A DNA stretch of 64,000 bases from Devosia sp. ZB163 (GCF_028613635.1 NZ_JAQRMY010000003.1:198787-262786); one strand, 5' to 3'; shown: positions 25,950-34,336, counted from the stretch's first letter. Notes: generated by a model from the letters alone, not told the origin. Numbers and translations: made by a program.

Positions 25950-26720
25950 TCAGGCAGTGGCACTGGCGAAGAAGACGTCGATCACGCCATCATAGATGAG
26001 CTTGAGCGACAGCAGGAACACCAGCCAGTAGGTCAGCTGGTAGAAGCGCTTCACCGAGATGCGGCGCACGGCCCAGACGCCGACGAAGACGCCAACGATC
26101 GCCACCGGCGCGAGGAAGGCGCCGTAGGTCAGGTTGGTGACGTTGAGCTGTCCGAGGAAGAAGTAGGGGATGAGCTTGGCCGAGTTGACGATGGCAAAGA
26201 AGAAGGCGGTCGTGCCCGAGTAGATCACCGGGTTCAGCCGCTGCGGCAGCACGTAGATCTGGAACGGCGGGCCGCCCGTGTGGCTGATGAAGCTGGTGAA
26301 GCCGGCAAAGCCGCCCCAGAAGGCGCCCCAGGGCTTCGAAGGCGGCAGACCCTCGAGTTTCTTGCGCAGCGGCAGCAGCGCATCGAGGATGAACAGCAGG
26401 GTGATGACGCCGACGAAGAGCAGCACCATGGCGTCGCTCACCACGGTCCACAGCGCCCAGCCGATCAGCGTACCGACGGCGGCGCCGGGCAGCATGATCT
26501 TCAGGATGTGCCAGTCCGCATCCTTGCGGTAGGTCCAGATGGCGATCGCATCCATCACCAGCAGCAGCGGCAGCAGCATGCCGGCCGCATCGCGCGGCGA
26601 CATGACCAGCGAGAGCATGGGGACGGCGACCATCCCGAGACTACCGAGCAGGCCGGACTTGCTCAGGGCAACAATGAAGACGGCGAGGACCGCGACGGTC
26701 CAGAAGGCAAGATCGGGCAT
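25950..26720 (-). CDS. TauE/SafE-family sulfite/anion exporter-like membrane protein
   Basis: A 256-residue protein with about eight hydrophobic segments. The family pattern is seen in LSKSGLLGSLGMVAVPMLSLVMSP at the N-terminus and GFTSFISHTGGPPFQIYVLPQRL in the middle. TauE/SafE proteins export sulfite or organic sulfonates; the substrate is not determinable here. ATG 26720 was chosen because the extra N-terminus of the open frame is proline/arginine-rich and non-membrane. It is followed by a VOC gene. Confidence 0.9.
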   Translation of the reverse strand: MPDLAFWTVAVLAVFIVALSKSGLLGSLGMVAVPMLSLVMSPRDAAGMLLPLLLVMDAIAIWTYRKDADWHILKIMLPGAAVGTLIGWALWTVVSDAMVLLFVGVITLLFILDALLPLRKKLEGLPPSKPWGAFWGGFAGFTSFISHTGGPPFQIYVLPQRLNPVIYSGTTAFFFAIVNSAKLIPYFFLGQLNVTNLTYGAFLAPVAIVGVFVGVWAVRRISVKRFYQLTYWLVFLLSLKLIYDGVIDVFFASATA

Positions 26721-26754
26721 TTGGGCTGAAGCAACGGGGGCTGGAGGCGGGCCC

Positions 26755-28644
26755 CTACTCGGATGCCCGCGACGACTTGTTGTCAACCTCCGGTGGCGCT
26801 TCGTCCCCCGCTTGGGCGGTGCTGTCGCGATCGGCCTTCATCACGGCATCGAGCATCTCGGTGGAGCGGCGCACGAAACCGATATAGGCGGCCTGGTCGT
26901 GCCTGACCGCGTAGCTCTCCTCGAGCATCCTCGTGTCGTGCCGCTCGAAGGCCTCGGCGACACGCCGGGCGCGGTCCTCATCGTGGCCGAGGGCGACCAG
27001 CGCCTGCTCGCCCAGGCTGATGGCGGCGCGGAAGGTCTCGCGCTCGATGACATGGACCCCGAGCGCCATGAGGTCATGGGCATGCGAGCGGTCCACTGCA
27101 CGGGCCGCCACGATCACATGGGGGAAGTTGCGTCGCACCTGCTCGGCAATGCCGAGGATGCGGTCGCCGCCGGCGACCGTGATGATCACCATCCGGGCCC
27201 GGTCGGCTCCGGCGGCGCGCAGGATCTCGACCCGCCCCCCATCGCCGTAGAAGACCTTGACGCCGAAGCGCTTCACCAGCTCGATCTGCGCCGGATCGTC
27301 GTCGATCAGGGTCATCTCGAAGCCCTGGGCGCGCAGCAGCCGCGTCACGATCTGGCCGAAGCGGCCGTAGCCGAGGACGATGACCTTGTCGTGCGGATCG
27401 ACGACGTCGGGGCCGGGCGGCAGGTCGTCCTCATCCGTGTTGCCGGCGTTCAGCCGCGGGGCCCACAGGCGATCGTAGAGGAAGAGCAGCAGCGGCGTCG
27501 TGGCCATGGAGAGCGCCACCACGACGGTGAGCAGCTCGACTTCCGGCCCGCTCAGGTTGCCGGCGGTGCGGGCGAACTGCAGCACGACGAAGGCGAACTC
27601 GCCCGACTGGCTCAGCAGCACGCCGAGCAGGAGGCGCTCGGCCATATGCATGCGGAAGAACGTCGCGAGCACGAACAGCACCAGCATCTTGACGGCGATC
27701 AGCGCCACCACCAGCGCCAGCACCAGCAGTGGGTTCTGCACCACCACGTTGAAGGCGATGGACATGCCCACCGTGATGAAGAAGAGCCCCAGCAACAAGC
27801 CCTTGAACGGCTCGAGATTGCTCTCCAGTTCGTGCCGGTACTCGCTGTCGGCCAGCAGCACGCCGCCGAGGAAGGCGCCGAGCGCCGGTGAGAGGCCGAA
27901 GCTCTCGGTGACGAGCGCGGCGCCGATCACCAGCAGCAGGGCGAAGGCGGTGAAGGCCTCGGGCACGCGCGTTCGGGCCAGCCAGCTCATCAGCGGGCGG
28001 ATGACGAAGCGCGAGCCGAACAGCGCCGCGATGAAGGCGCCGACGACGACGAGCGCCAGCCACCAGTCCGTGGGATTGTCCACCGCATCCAGCACGCCCT
28101 CGCCAATCGCCTCGACGGGAGCTCCCCCCATGCTGGCGAGCAGCGGGACCAGAGCGAGAACGGGGATCACGGCAACGTCCTGCACCAGCAGGATCGCCAG
28201 CGACGCCCGACCGGTATCGGTGCGCGTGATGTTGCGCTGGTCGACGGACTGCATGGCGATGGCGGTCGAGCTCATGGCCAGCGCGAGGCCGATGACCACC
28301 GCATCGGCCCAGGCGAAGCCGACGATGCGGACCAGGACGGCGATGATTGCGCTGGTCGCCAGCATCTGCGTCAGCCCGAGGCCCAGCACCTTGTGGCGCA
28401 TGCGCCAGAGGTCGGTGCCATCGACCTCGAGGCCGATGAGGAACAGCATCATGACGATGCCGAACTCGGCGATCTGGTGGACGATCTCGGTATCGGAGAC
28501 GAGGGCAAGGCCAAACGGCCCGATCAGCACGCCAGCGGCGAGGTAACCGAGGATGGTGCCGAGCCCGGCCCATTTGAACAGCGGAACGAGGAGGACCGTC
28601 GCTGCAAGCAGGACGAACATGGCCAGCAGCAGACTGACTTCCAT
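26755..28644 (-). CDS. Kef-type CPA2 monovalent cation:proton antiporter
   Basis: A 629-residue inner-membrane antiporter. About a dozen helices span residues 1-390, including FLIGLEVDGTDLWRMR and SPALGAFLGGVLLADSEYR, typical of KefB/KefC. A TrkA-N (RCK) domain begins with VIVLGYGRFGQIVTRLLRAQG near residue 410 and carries the GxGxxG NAD-binding motif. Kef systems export K+ when glutathione adducts form. The acidic/serine tail is variable. Upstream, a GGCGCGCC-G-GGCGCGCC repeat (28653-28669) would form a strong hairpin in the leader. The gene follows trcR on the same strand. Confidence 0.93.
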   Translation of the reverse strand: MEVSLLLAMFVLLAATVLLVPLFKWAGLGTILGYLAAGVLIGPFGLALVSDTEIVHQIAEFGIVMMLFLIGLEVDGTDLWRMRHKVLGLGLTQMLATSAIIAVLVRIVGFAWADAVVIGLALAMSSTAIAMQSVDQRNITRTDTGRASLAILLVQDVAVIPVLALVPLLASMGGAPVEAIGEGVLDAVDNPTDWWLALVVVGAFIAALFGSRFVIRPLMSWLARTRVPEAFTAFALLLVIGAALVTESFGLSPALGAFLGGVLLADSEYRHELESNLEPFKGLLLGLFFITVGMSIAFNVVVQNPLLVLALVVALIAVKMLVLFVLATFFRMHMAERLLLGVLLSQSGEFAFVVLQFARTAGNLSGPEVELLTVVVALSMATTPLLLFLYDRLWAPRLNAGNTDEDDLPPGPDVVDPHDKVIVLGYGRFGQIVTRLLRAQGFEMTLIDDDPAQIELVKRFGVKVFYGDGGRVEILRAAGADRARMVIITVAGGDRILGIAEQVRRNFPHVIVAARAVDRSHAHDLMALGVHVIERETFRAAISLGEQALVALGHDEDRARRVAEAFERHDTRMLEESYAVRHDQAAYIGFVRRSTEMLDAVMKADRDSTAQAGDEAPPEVDNKSSRASE

Positions 28645-28736
28645 CGTTTTGTGGCGCGCCGGGCGCGCCGCTCCCTCAGCTGTTGCTCAACCGTCGTAAC
28701 GCGGCAACGCGGCCGCATGAAAGCACAAAGTGCAAA

Positions 28737-28773
28737 GCAAAAGGCCGTTCCCGCCAATCGACGGAAACGGCCT
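28737..28773 (-). terminator. Intrinsic terminator of trcR
   Basis: Arms AGGCCGTT (28742-28749) and AACGGCCT (28766-28773); on the minus strand the stem is followed by TTTTGCTTTG. It separates trcR from the downstream antiporter gene. Confidence 0.7.
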
Positions 28774-28798
28774 CGAAAAAGCTGCCTGCGGCGGGGGA

Positions 28799-29515
28799 TT
28801 ACTCCTCGTCGCTGTCCGCGCCCTTGAGCGACTTGAGCTTGGCGAAGACCGAGTCCGCGTCGATCTCTTCCTCCCGCTCGGGACGGCGGTCGCCCTGCTC
28901 CTCGTCGTCGACGTGCCCGCGGTTGGCGCCGGCCAGCGCTTCCTCGGCGGTGAGCAGCATGGTGCCCTGCTCGGCGATCTCGGCGCCCGGGGTGCCCTTG
29001 CTGGCGCGGCTCACTTCGAGGTCGAGGTCGATCTGGCTCGACAGGCCCAGCGTCACCGGGTCCATCGGGGTGATGTTGGCGTTGTTCCAGTGCGTGCCCT
29101 CGCGCACCGCGTCGATGGTCGACTTGGTGGTGCCCACGAGGCGCATGATCTGCGCGTCCTTGAGCTCGGGATGGTTGCGGAGCAGCCACTTGATCGCGTT
29201 GGGGCGCTCGTTGCGGCGCGAAATCGGGGTGTAGCGCGGGCCCTTGCGCTTGGGTGCAGCGACGCGGACCTTGGGCTCGCTCATCTTCATGCGGTAGTTC
29301 GAGTCGGCCTCGGCCTTCTCGATTTCCTCGCGCGTGAGCTGGCCGTTCTGGATCGGATTGGCGCCCATGATGCCGCTCGCCACGTCACCGTCGGCGACGC
29401 CCTGGACCTCGAGCGGGTGAAGTCCGCAGAAGGCCGCGATCTGCTCGAACGAAAGCGCGGTATTGTCGACCAGCCAGACGGCAGTTGCCTTGGGCATCAG
29501 AAGGGGCGTGGCCAT
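28799..29515 (-). CDS. trcR: Cell-cycle transcriptional regulator TrcR (DUF1013)
   Basis: A 238-residue protein opening MATPLLMPKATAVWLVDNTALSF, then FCGLHPLEVQGVADGDVA and NPIQNGQLTREEIEKAE, which together define DUF1013, conserved across alphaproteobacteria and named TrcR for a cell-cycle transcription role. A helix-turn-helix-like region spans AQIMRLVGTTKSTIDAVREGTHWNNANI. The C-terminal 50 residues are acidic. A very strong AAGGAG lies 10 bases before ATG 29515. Its own terminator is downstream, so it is probably monocistronic. Confidence 0.92.
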   Translation of the reverse strand: MATPLLMPKATAVWLVDNTALSFEQIAAFCGLHPLEVQGVADGDVASGIMGANPIQNGQLTREEIEKAEADSNYRMKMSEPKVRVAAPKRKGPRYTPISRRNERPNAIKWLLRNHPELKDAQIMRLVGTTKSTIDAVREGTHWNNANITPMDPVTLGLSSQIDLDLEVSRASKGTPGAEIAEQGTMLLTAEEALAGANRGHVDDEEQGDRRPEREEEIDADSVFAKLKSLKGADSDEE

Positions 29516-29613
29516 CGGTAATATCTCCTTGAGGCGCGGCCCGGTTTTCCTCCGAACCGCTCCGCCTCGGGGTTTAATGCTGAGGGGGAACTACGGCCTA
29601 TATACGCGCCGGC

Positions 29614-30669
29614 TCAAACCGATTCAATCGGATTGTCTGCATCGCCGCCAGTCTTGCGCAGGGTTTCACCCCACGATGTTATGAGGATCAGCTTGCCGAA
29701 GTTGTCCGAGCGCTCGAGTTCGACATGGCCGCGCGCCGCCTCGGTCAGCGGCACGGCACGGATGCGGGGCGGCCGGATGCGGCCGTCCGCGAGCCCGGGC
29801 CAGACATTGGCGCGGAGGCTCTGGGCGATCGCTGCCTTCACCTCGCGGGTCTGCGGCCTGAGCGTCGATCCCGAAAGGGTCAGCTGCTTCATCATCAGGA
29901 GGCCGGCATTGATCTCCGCCTTTGGCCCGGCCTGGGTCGAAACCAGCACGATGTGTCCGAAGCGGGCCGAAGCCCGGATGTTGCGATCGAGCGCGTCGCC
30001 GCCGACGATGTCGACGATCCGCTCGGCTCCCGTGCCGCCGGTGATCGACAGGGTACGCGCGACGAAATCCTCGGTCTTGCGATTGATGATCTCGGCAGCG
30101 CCGAGGTTTTGCGCATAGGCAGCCTTTGCGGCGTCGGAGACCACGGCGATGGGGATCGCTCCCGCCAGCTTCACGCGCTGGATGGCCGCGCCGCCGATGC
30201 CGCCCGCGCCACCGTGGATCAGCACGTGCATGCCGGCTTCGAGCCCGGCGCGCATCACGAGCGTCTGCTCGACGGTGAAGAAGGTCTCGGGGAGGGCAGC
30301 CCCTGCAAGCAGCGACCAGCCGAGCGGCAGGGGCAGGACCTGGCCGGCGGGCACCGCGACATACTCGGCGTAGCCCCCGCCATTGGTGAGTGCAACGACC
30401 GGGTCGCCCGGAGTGAAGTCCCTGACTCCCGGGCCGAGCGCGGCGATCTCGCCGCCGACTTCGAGACCGGGGAGGGGAGAGGCGTCGGCCGGCGGGTTGT
30501 ATGTTCCGCGGCGCTGGCCGAGGTCGGGGGCGTTGAGGCCGGCCGCCGCGACCCGGATCAGCACCTCGCCCGGGCCGGGCACCGGGACCGGCATCATGAC
30601 CGGCTGCAGCATTTCGGGGCCACCGAACGCGGCGATCTCGACGGCGATCATCTCGGCGGGGACGCTCAT
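29614..30669 (-). CDS. NAD(P)H-quinone oxidoreductase (PIG3/QOR family)
   Basis: A zinc-independent medium-chain dehydrogenase of about 351 residues. It carries the GroES-like N-terminal block PGPGEVLIRVAAAGLNAPDLGQRRG and the Rossmann motif GGAGGIGGAAIQ, with AYAQNLGAAEIINRKTEDF typical of PIG3 quinone reductases. No zinc ligands are present. The start is uncertain: GTG 30672, ATG 30669 or ATG 30651 (MIAVEIAAFGGPE). It most likely reduces quinones or conjugated carbonyls with NADPH in the cytoplasm. Confidence 0.9.
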   Translation of the reverse strand: MSVPAEMIAVEIAAFGGPEMLQPVMMPVPVPGPGEVLIRVAAAGLNAPDLGQRRGTYNPPADASPLPGLEVGGEIAALGPGVRDFTPGDPVVALTNGGGYAEYVAVPAGQVLPLPLGWSLLAGAALPETFFTVEQTLVMRAGLEAGMHVLIHGGAGGIGGAAIQRVKLAGAIPIAVVSDAAKAAYAQNLGAAEIINRKTEDFVARTLSITGGTGAERIVDIVGGDALDRNIRASARFGHIVLVSTQAGPKAEINAGLLMMKQLTLSGSTLRPQTREVKAAIAQSLRANVWPGLADGRIRPPRIRAVPLTEAARGHVELERSDNFGKLILITSWGETLRKTGGDADNPIESV

Positions 30670-30745
30670 CACCTAGCTATGCGTCCGGTTACTCGCGCTG
30701 ACAACCCGTTGAAGGAGTTGAACTCGGGGGCAGGCGGGCTAGAAT

Positions 30746-30773
30746 TCTCCCTCAATCAACAAGAAGAGGGAGA
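30746..30773 (+). promoter_or_regulatory. Hairpin enclosing the DUF1192 ribosome site
   Basis: TCTCCCTC (30746-30753) pairs perfectly with GAGGGAGA (30766-30773), which is itself the ribosome site 5 bases before ATG 30779. Folding would hide the site, so translation may depend on opening the hairpin. Confidence 0.55.
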
Positions 30774-30778
30774 CGGCG

Positions 30779-30964
30779 ATGTTCGAAGACGACCAGGTCA
30801 AGCGTCCCAAGGGCCATGAGGTCGGGATGCCGATCGACACCATGTCGGTCGAGGAACTGAACGATCGGATTGCGTTGCTGAAGCAGGAAATCGCCCGTCT
30901 CGAACAGGCCATCTCCGCCCGCGAGAAGACCCGCTCGGAGGCGGATTCGCTGTTCAAGCTTTAG
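30779..30964 (+). CDS. DUF1192 small coiled-coil protein
   Basis: A 61-residue protein: acidic basic start MFEDDQVKRPKGHEVG, then a leucine-rich helix MSVEELNDRIALLKQEIARLEQAISAREKTR. This matches DUF1192, small proteins found next to quinone reductase genes in many alphaproteobacteria, function unknown. The ribosome site lies within a perfect hairpin. Confidence 0.88.
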   Translation: MFEDDQVKRPKGHEVGMPIDTMSVEELNDRIALLKQEIARLEQAISAREKTRSEADSLFKL

Positions 30965-31158
30965 GCGCTGGCGGACCGGGTCGCAACTGCACGGGAAGGC
31001 GTCGCGGTTCGGCTCGCGCCGTAAGCCTCGGGCGGTTCGCGCAGCCGGCGCAGACGCACCCCCCCCCTTCATTGTCACTCCCAGGAAGAGCGGAGCCCCT
31101 CCGTTCTTTGCGGCACGTCAGAGGTCACAGTTCGGCAAGGTTAAGAAAGCGATTCCTG

Positions 31159-31174
31159 TTAACCTCGAATTAAC
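31159..31174. promoter_or_regulatory. CtrA box upstream of candidate sRNA and rcdA
   Basis: TTAA (31159-31162), seven bases, then TTAAC (31170-31174): a full match to the CtrA consensus TTAA-N7-TTAAC. A further TTAAG lies at 31141 and TTAAC at 31184, so this 50-base stretch is unusually dense in half-sites. It is placed at about -38 to -23 relative to the inferred 5' end of the candidate RNA. Confidence 0.65.
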
Positions 31175-31196
31175 ACTTCGGCGTTAACTTCGTCGT

Positions 31197-31290
31197 CATC
31201 CAGTTCTCTGGATTTGCAGAGTGGTTTCTCCCTCTGTTTGACGCCTCCCTGTTAACTTTCGAGAGCCGCCATTCGACGGCTCTTTTTCTT
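31197..31290 (+). ncRNA. Candidate small RNA with CUCCCU anti-Shine-Dalgarno motifs
   Basis: About 94 bases that could fold into three stem-loops: ATCCAG/CTGGAT (31198-31213), CAGAG/CTCTG (31217-31236) and an intrinsic terminator stem AGAGCCG/CGGCTCT (31262-31282) followed by a T-rich run. Two copies of CTCCCT (31228-31233 in a loop and 31245-31250 unpaired) are complementary to ribosome sites. The layout resembles alphaproteobacterial trans-acting sRNAs with exposed CU-rich anti-SD loops. There is no open frame. The 5' end is inferred from the CtrA box position. The alternative is an untranslated leader of rcdA. Confidence 0.5.
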
Positions 31291-31294
31291 TTTT
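31262..31294 (+). terminator. Intrinsic terminator ahead of rcdA
   Basis: Perfect 7-bp stem (31262-31268 with 31276-31282) and a long T-rich tail to 31294. No plus-strand gene other than DUF1192 lies within 300 bases upstream, so it probably ends a short RNA. Confidence 0.85.
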
Positions 31295-31373
31295 GGCGTT
31301 AAGCCAACGGCAATGCGCCGGGCGCAACATCGACCTGTTGGCCTCGCGGGGCCGTTTCGTTGGGCGCAGAAGC

Positions 31374-31898
31374 GTGGACGACAGCAGAAGCAATCGCAGC
31401 GCCGTGGCCCTGGGGCCGCGCATCGTGGCCTCGGGCGGGTTCGGTTCGCTCTATCGCGAGGGCATGGCCCTTATCGAGGAGGTCGCGGCCTATCTCGATG
31501 GCGAGGGGCGCACCGAGAGCAAGGTGCTCGGCCGCGAGGCGTCGCTGATCTATGCGACCGAAAGCATGCGGCTCACCACCCGCCTGATGCAGCTTGCCTC
31601 CTGGCTGTTGCTGCAGCGCGCCGTCAATGAGGGCGAGCTTACCCCCGAGAATGCCCGCGTCGAAAAGGAGAAGGTCCGCTTCTCCGCGACCCCCTCGGTC
31701 CGCGGCGGTCCCGGTTTCTCCGATCTCCCCGAACGCCTGCGCGGCTTCATCGCCAAGGGCGACCGCCTGTTCGACCGCGTGCAGCAATACGACAAGCTGG
31801 AACGCGGCGGCGTACCCGACTACGCCCCAGCGGCCGAGGGCGGCATCGCCGACCAGCTGAGCCGCCTCAAGGCCGCGTTCGGACGGCTCAAGGAATAA
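31374..31898 (+). CDS. rcdA: RcdA (DUF1465), adaptor for CtrA degradation
   Basis: A 174-residue helical protein of DUF1465, the family of Caulobacter RcdA, which helps bring CtrA and other substrates to the ClpXP protease through the CpdR-RcdA-PopA adaptor hierarchy. Core blocks are VALGPRIVASGGFGSLYREGMALIEEVA and ESMRLTTRLMQLASWLLLQRAVNEGE. The start is taken as GTG 31374; the ribosome site is weak. A CtrA box lies 200 bases upstream, behind a terminator, so CtrA control of rcdA would need read-through or a second promoter. A bidirectional terminator separates it from rpmE. Confidence 0.88.
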   Translation: MDDSRSNRSAVALGPRIVASGGFGSLYREGMALIEEVAAYLDGEGRTESKVLGREASLIYATESMRLTTRLMQLASWLLLQRAVNEGELTPENARVEKEKVRFSATPSVRGGPGFSDLPERLRGFIAKGDRLFDRVQQYDKLERGGVPDYAPAAEGGIADQLSRLKAAFGRLKE

Positions 31899-31925
31899 GT
31901 CGTCTCAAGCAATAGCGTGGACAGC

Positions 31926-31954
31926 AAAAAGCCCGGCGCAATGGCCGGGCTTTT
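31926..31954. terminator. Bidirectional terminator between rcdA and rpmE
   Basis: GCCCGGC (31931-31937) and GCCGGGC (31944-31950) with A-run before and T-run after; it works for both convergent genes. Confidence 0.9.
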
Positions 31955-31979
31955 GCAGTCTCGTCGGTGCGACGGCTTC

Positions 31980-32201
31980 TTAGAAGCCGAGGCCCTTGAA
32001 CTTGTCCTTGAAGCGGGTGACGCGGCCACCGCGGTCCATCAGGTTGCCCTGGACGCCGGTCCAGGCCGGATGGGTCGTGGGGTCGATGTCGAGCTGCAGC
32101 GTGTCGCCTTCCTTGCCCCAGGTCGAACGGGTCTGGTAGGTCGTGCCGTCGGTCATCGCCACGTTGATGGTGTGGTAGTCGGGGTGGATGTCGTTCTTCA
32201 T
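31980..32201 (-). CDS. rpmE: 50S ribosomal protein L31
   Basis: Large-subunit protein of 73 residues: [19 protein letters not shown] at the start and [25 protein letters not shown] at the end are L31 signatures. The zinc-ribbon cysteines are absent, so it is a Cys-less form common in alphaproteobacteria. A GAGGCGAG ribosome site and a perfect leader hairpin lie upstream. It is followed by a bidirectional terminator. Confidence 0.96.
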   Translation of the reverse strand: MKNDIHPDYHTINVAMTDGTTYQTRSTWGKEGDTLQLDIDPTTHPAWTGVQGNLMDRGGRVTRFKDKFKGLGF

Positions 32202-32221
32202 GGCGCTCGCCTCAAATCAAA

Positions 32222-32239
32222 CGGGCGCCACGGCGCCCG
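32222..32239 (-). promoter_or_regulatory. Perfect hairpin in the rpmE leader
   Basis: CGGGCGCC (32222-32229) and GGCGCCCG (32232-32239), a perfect 8-2-8 stem 20 bases before the start codon. It could serve L31 autoregulation, an inference only. Confidence 0.4.
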
Positions 32240-32290
32240 GACTTATTCGAATTCGGATTGGCCGGGTTCATAGAGAAAATCCCGCCCTTG

Positions 32291-32458
32291 CGCAAGTGTG
32301 CGCCGCAGCTTGTCGTCAGGCGCGAGCGCAGCTCGTCGTCAGGCACGAGTTCGGCTTGTCGTTTAGCGCAGGCGCGGCTTGTCGTCATGCGCAAACGCGG
32401 CTTGTCGCCGGGCGCAAGTGCAGCTTGTCGCCGGGCGCAAGCGCAGCTTGTCGCAGGG
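32291..32458. repeat. 23-bp tandem repeat, seven units
   Basis: Six near-exact 23-base units (starting at 32321, 32344, 32367, 32390, 32413 and 32436) follow a longer 30-base first unit (32291-32320). The consensus is CGCAAGCGCAGCTTGTCGCC plus GGG. Each unit contains the small dyad CAAGC-GCA-GCTTG. The unit length is not a multiple of three and no gene is here. It lies between the divergent rpmE and ABC-transporter genes. Confidence 0.85.
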
Positions 32459-32519
32459 GTGCAATTGGGTTGCGACGTAGGGCGCATGTGCCTATACCGG
32501 GGACGACTTGAGAAAACCC

Positions 32520-34334
32520 ATGCCCAGCAAAGACCCAGCGGTCCCGACCGACAAGTTCGGCCCGAAGCAGTCGCGGGACCTGCGGCCGATCCAGCGGCTC
32601 GCCCCATTCGTCTTCAAGTATCCCTGGCGCCTGGGGCTGACCATCGGCTTCCTGCTGGTCTCGGCCATCTCCTCGCTGGTCATTCCCTCGCTCGCCGGCA
32701 AGATCATCGACAAGGGCTTCATCGAGAAGAACCTCGATATGGTGGCCCAGTACGGCATGCTGGCCATCGGCGTCGCGCTGGTGATGGCGCTCGCCAGCGC
32801 TGGCCGGTTCTATTTCATCTCGATCCTGGGCGAGCGCGTCCTTACCGACCTCCGGCGCAAGGTGTTCGAGCACCTGCTGACGCTCGACTCGCGCTTCTTC
32901 GACCTGCATCGGGTGGGCGAGCTCACGTCGCGCCTCAATGGTGACGTGGCGACGATCCGCGGCGCGATCGGCTCCAGCCTGTCGATGATGCTGCGCGGCG
33001 TGGTCACGCTGGTCGGCGCGGTCATCCTGATGTTCCTCACCAGCCCCTACCTGGCGCTGACGATCGTCATCATCGGGCCGGCCATCCTCGTTCCGGTTCT
33101 CCTCTATGCACGCCGGCTGCGCCGCATGTCGCGGCGGACCCAGGATGCGCTCGCCGACATGTCGGCCCTCGCCACCGAGGCGCTGGGCGCGAGCAAGACG
33201 ATCAAGAGCTTCGTGCAGGAGCCGGAGCAGTCGCGCGTCTATGGTGAAAAGGCCGAGATGTCGTTCGAAGCGGAGGTGAGTCGCCTTGGCACGCGCGCAG
33301 CGCTGCTCGGCGGCCTGCTGTTCCTGTCGACGACCGGGCTGGTCGTTCTCGTCTGGTGGGGCGCCAATGCCGTGTTCCAGGGCACGGTCACGGTCGGCGA
33401 ACTGGCGCAGTTCATGATCTATGCGCTGATGGCGAGCAACGCGCTCACCAATCTCTCCGAGATCATGGGCCTGCTGCACACCGTGTCGGGCGCAACCGAG
33501 CGGCTGGTCGAGATCCTCGATACCGAGCCCGCCATCAAGTCGCCGGCCAACCCCGTGCCGCTGCCCGAGCCGCCGCTGGGCACGGTCGAGTTCGACGAGG
33601 TCGATTTCTCCTATGGCACGCGCGACGACGAGCCGGTCATCGACAAGGTGAGCTTCTCGATCGCGCATGGCGAGACCGTCGCGCTGGTGGGCGCCTCGGG
33701 TGCCGGCAAGTCGACGATCTTCGCGCTGGTCCAGCGCTTCTACGATGTCACCGGCGGCCGGGTCCTCGTCGACGGCCTCGACGTCAGGGATGTCGAGCCG
33801 GCACAACTGCGGCGGCGCTTCGCCTATGTCGAGCAGGAGCCGACCATCTTCGCCGGCACCATCGCCGACAACATCCGCTTCGGGCGGCCCGAGGCGACGT
33901 TCGCCGAGATCGAGGCAGCAGCCAAGGCTGCGCTGGTGCACGACTTCGTCGTCGATCTGAGCCGGGGCTACGACTCGATCGTTGGTGAGCGCGGCGTCAT
34001 GCTTTCGGGCGGGCAGAAGCAGCGGCTCGCCATCGCCCGGGCGTTGCTCAAGGATGCGCCGATCCTGCTTCTCGACGAGGCGACGTCGGCGCTCGATGCC
34101 GGCAGCGAGCGGCTCGTCCAGATGGCGCTCGATCGGCTGATGGAAGGGCGGACCACGCTGGTCATCGCCCACCGCCTCGCCACGATCCGCGATGCCAACC
34201 GCATCCTCGTCCTCGAGAAGGGCCGGGTGATCGACCAGGGCACGCACGAGCAGCTGGTCCGCAAGGGCGGCAAGTATGCGGAGCTGGCGAAGCTCCAGTT
34301 CCGCGACGAGATACTGCCGGCCGTAGCCGAATAG
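32520..34334 (+). CDS. ABC exporter with fused permease and ATPase (MsbA-like)
   Basis: A 604-residue half-transporter: six helices in residues 1-320, then a nucleotide-binding domain with Walker A GASGAGKST, signature LSGGQKQR, Walker B ILLLDEATSALD and H-loop VIAHRL. It would work as a homodimer in the inner membrane exporting a lipid, drug or polysaccharide; the specificity is unknown. ATG 32520 is preferred to TTG 32508. A 23-bp tandem repeat array ends 61 bases before the start, so it may sit in the promoter region. Confidence 0.93.
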   Translation: MPSKDPAVPTDKFGPKQSRDLRPIQRLAPFVFKYPWRLGLTIGFLLVSAISSLVIPSLAGKIIDKGFIEKNLDMVAQYGMLAIGVALVMALASAGRFYFISILGERVLTDLRRKVFEHLLTLDSRFFDLHRVGELTSRLNGDVATIRGAIGSSLSMMLRGVVTLVGAVILMFLTSPYLALTIVIIGPAILVPVLLYARRLRRMSRRTQDALADMSALATEALGASKTIKSFVQEPEQSRVYGEKAEMSFEAEVSRLGTRAALLGGLLFLSTTGLVVLVWWGANAVFQGTVTVGELAQFMIYALMASNALTNLSEIMGLLHTVSGATERLVEILDTEPAIKSPANPVPLPEPPLGTVEFDEVDFSYGTRDDEPVIDKVSFSIAHGETVALVGASGAGKSTIFALVQRFYDVTGGRVLVDGLDVRDVEPAQLRRRFAYVEQEPTIFAGTIADNIRFGRPEATFAEIEAAAKAALVHDFVVDLSRGYDSIVGERGVMLSGGQKQRLAIARALLKDAPILLLDEATSALDAGSERLVQMALDRLMEGRTTLVIAHRLATIRDANRILVLEKGRVIDQGTHEQLVRKGGKYAELAKLQFRDEILPAVAE

Positions 34335-34336
34335 CA

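Noticed and set aside
28653-28669. Terminator or operator made of two GGCGCGCC boxes upstream of the antiporter
   Set aside because: The 8-mers are self-palindromic and likely in GC-rich DNA; no T-run and no regulator nearby.
32291-32458. CRISPR array
   Set aside because: The 23-base units are contiguous with no unique spacers between them, and no cas genes are present.
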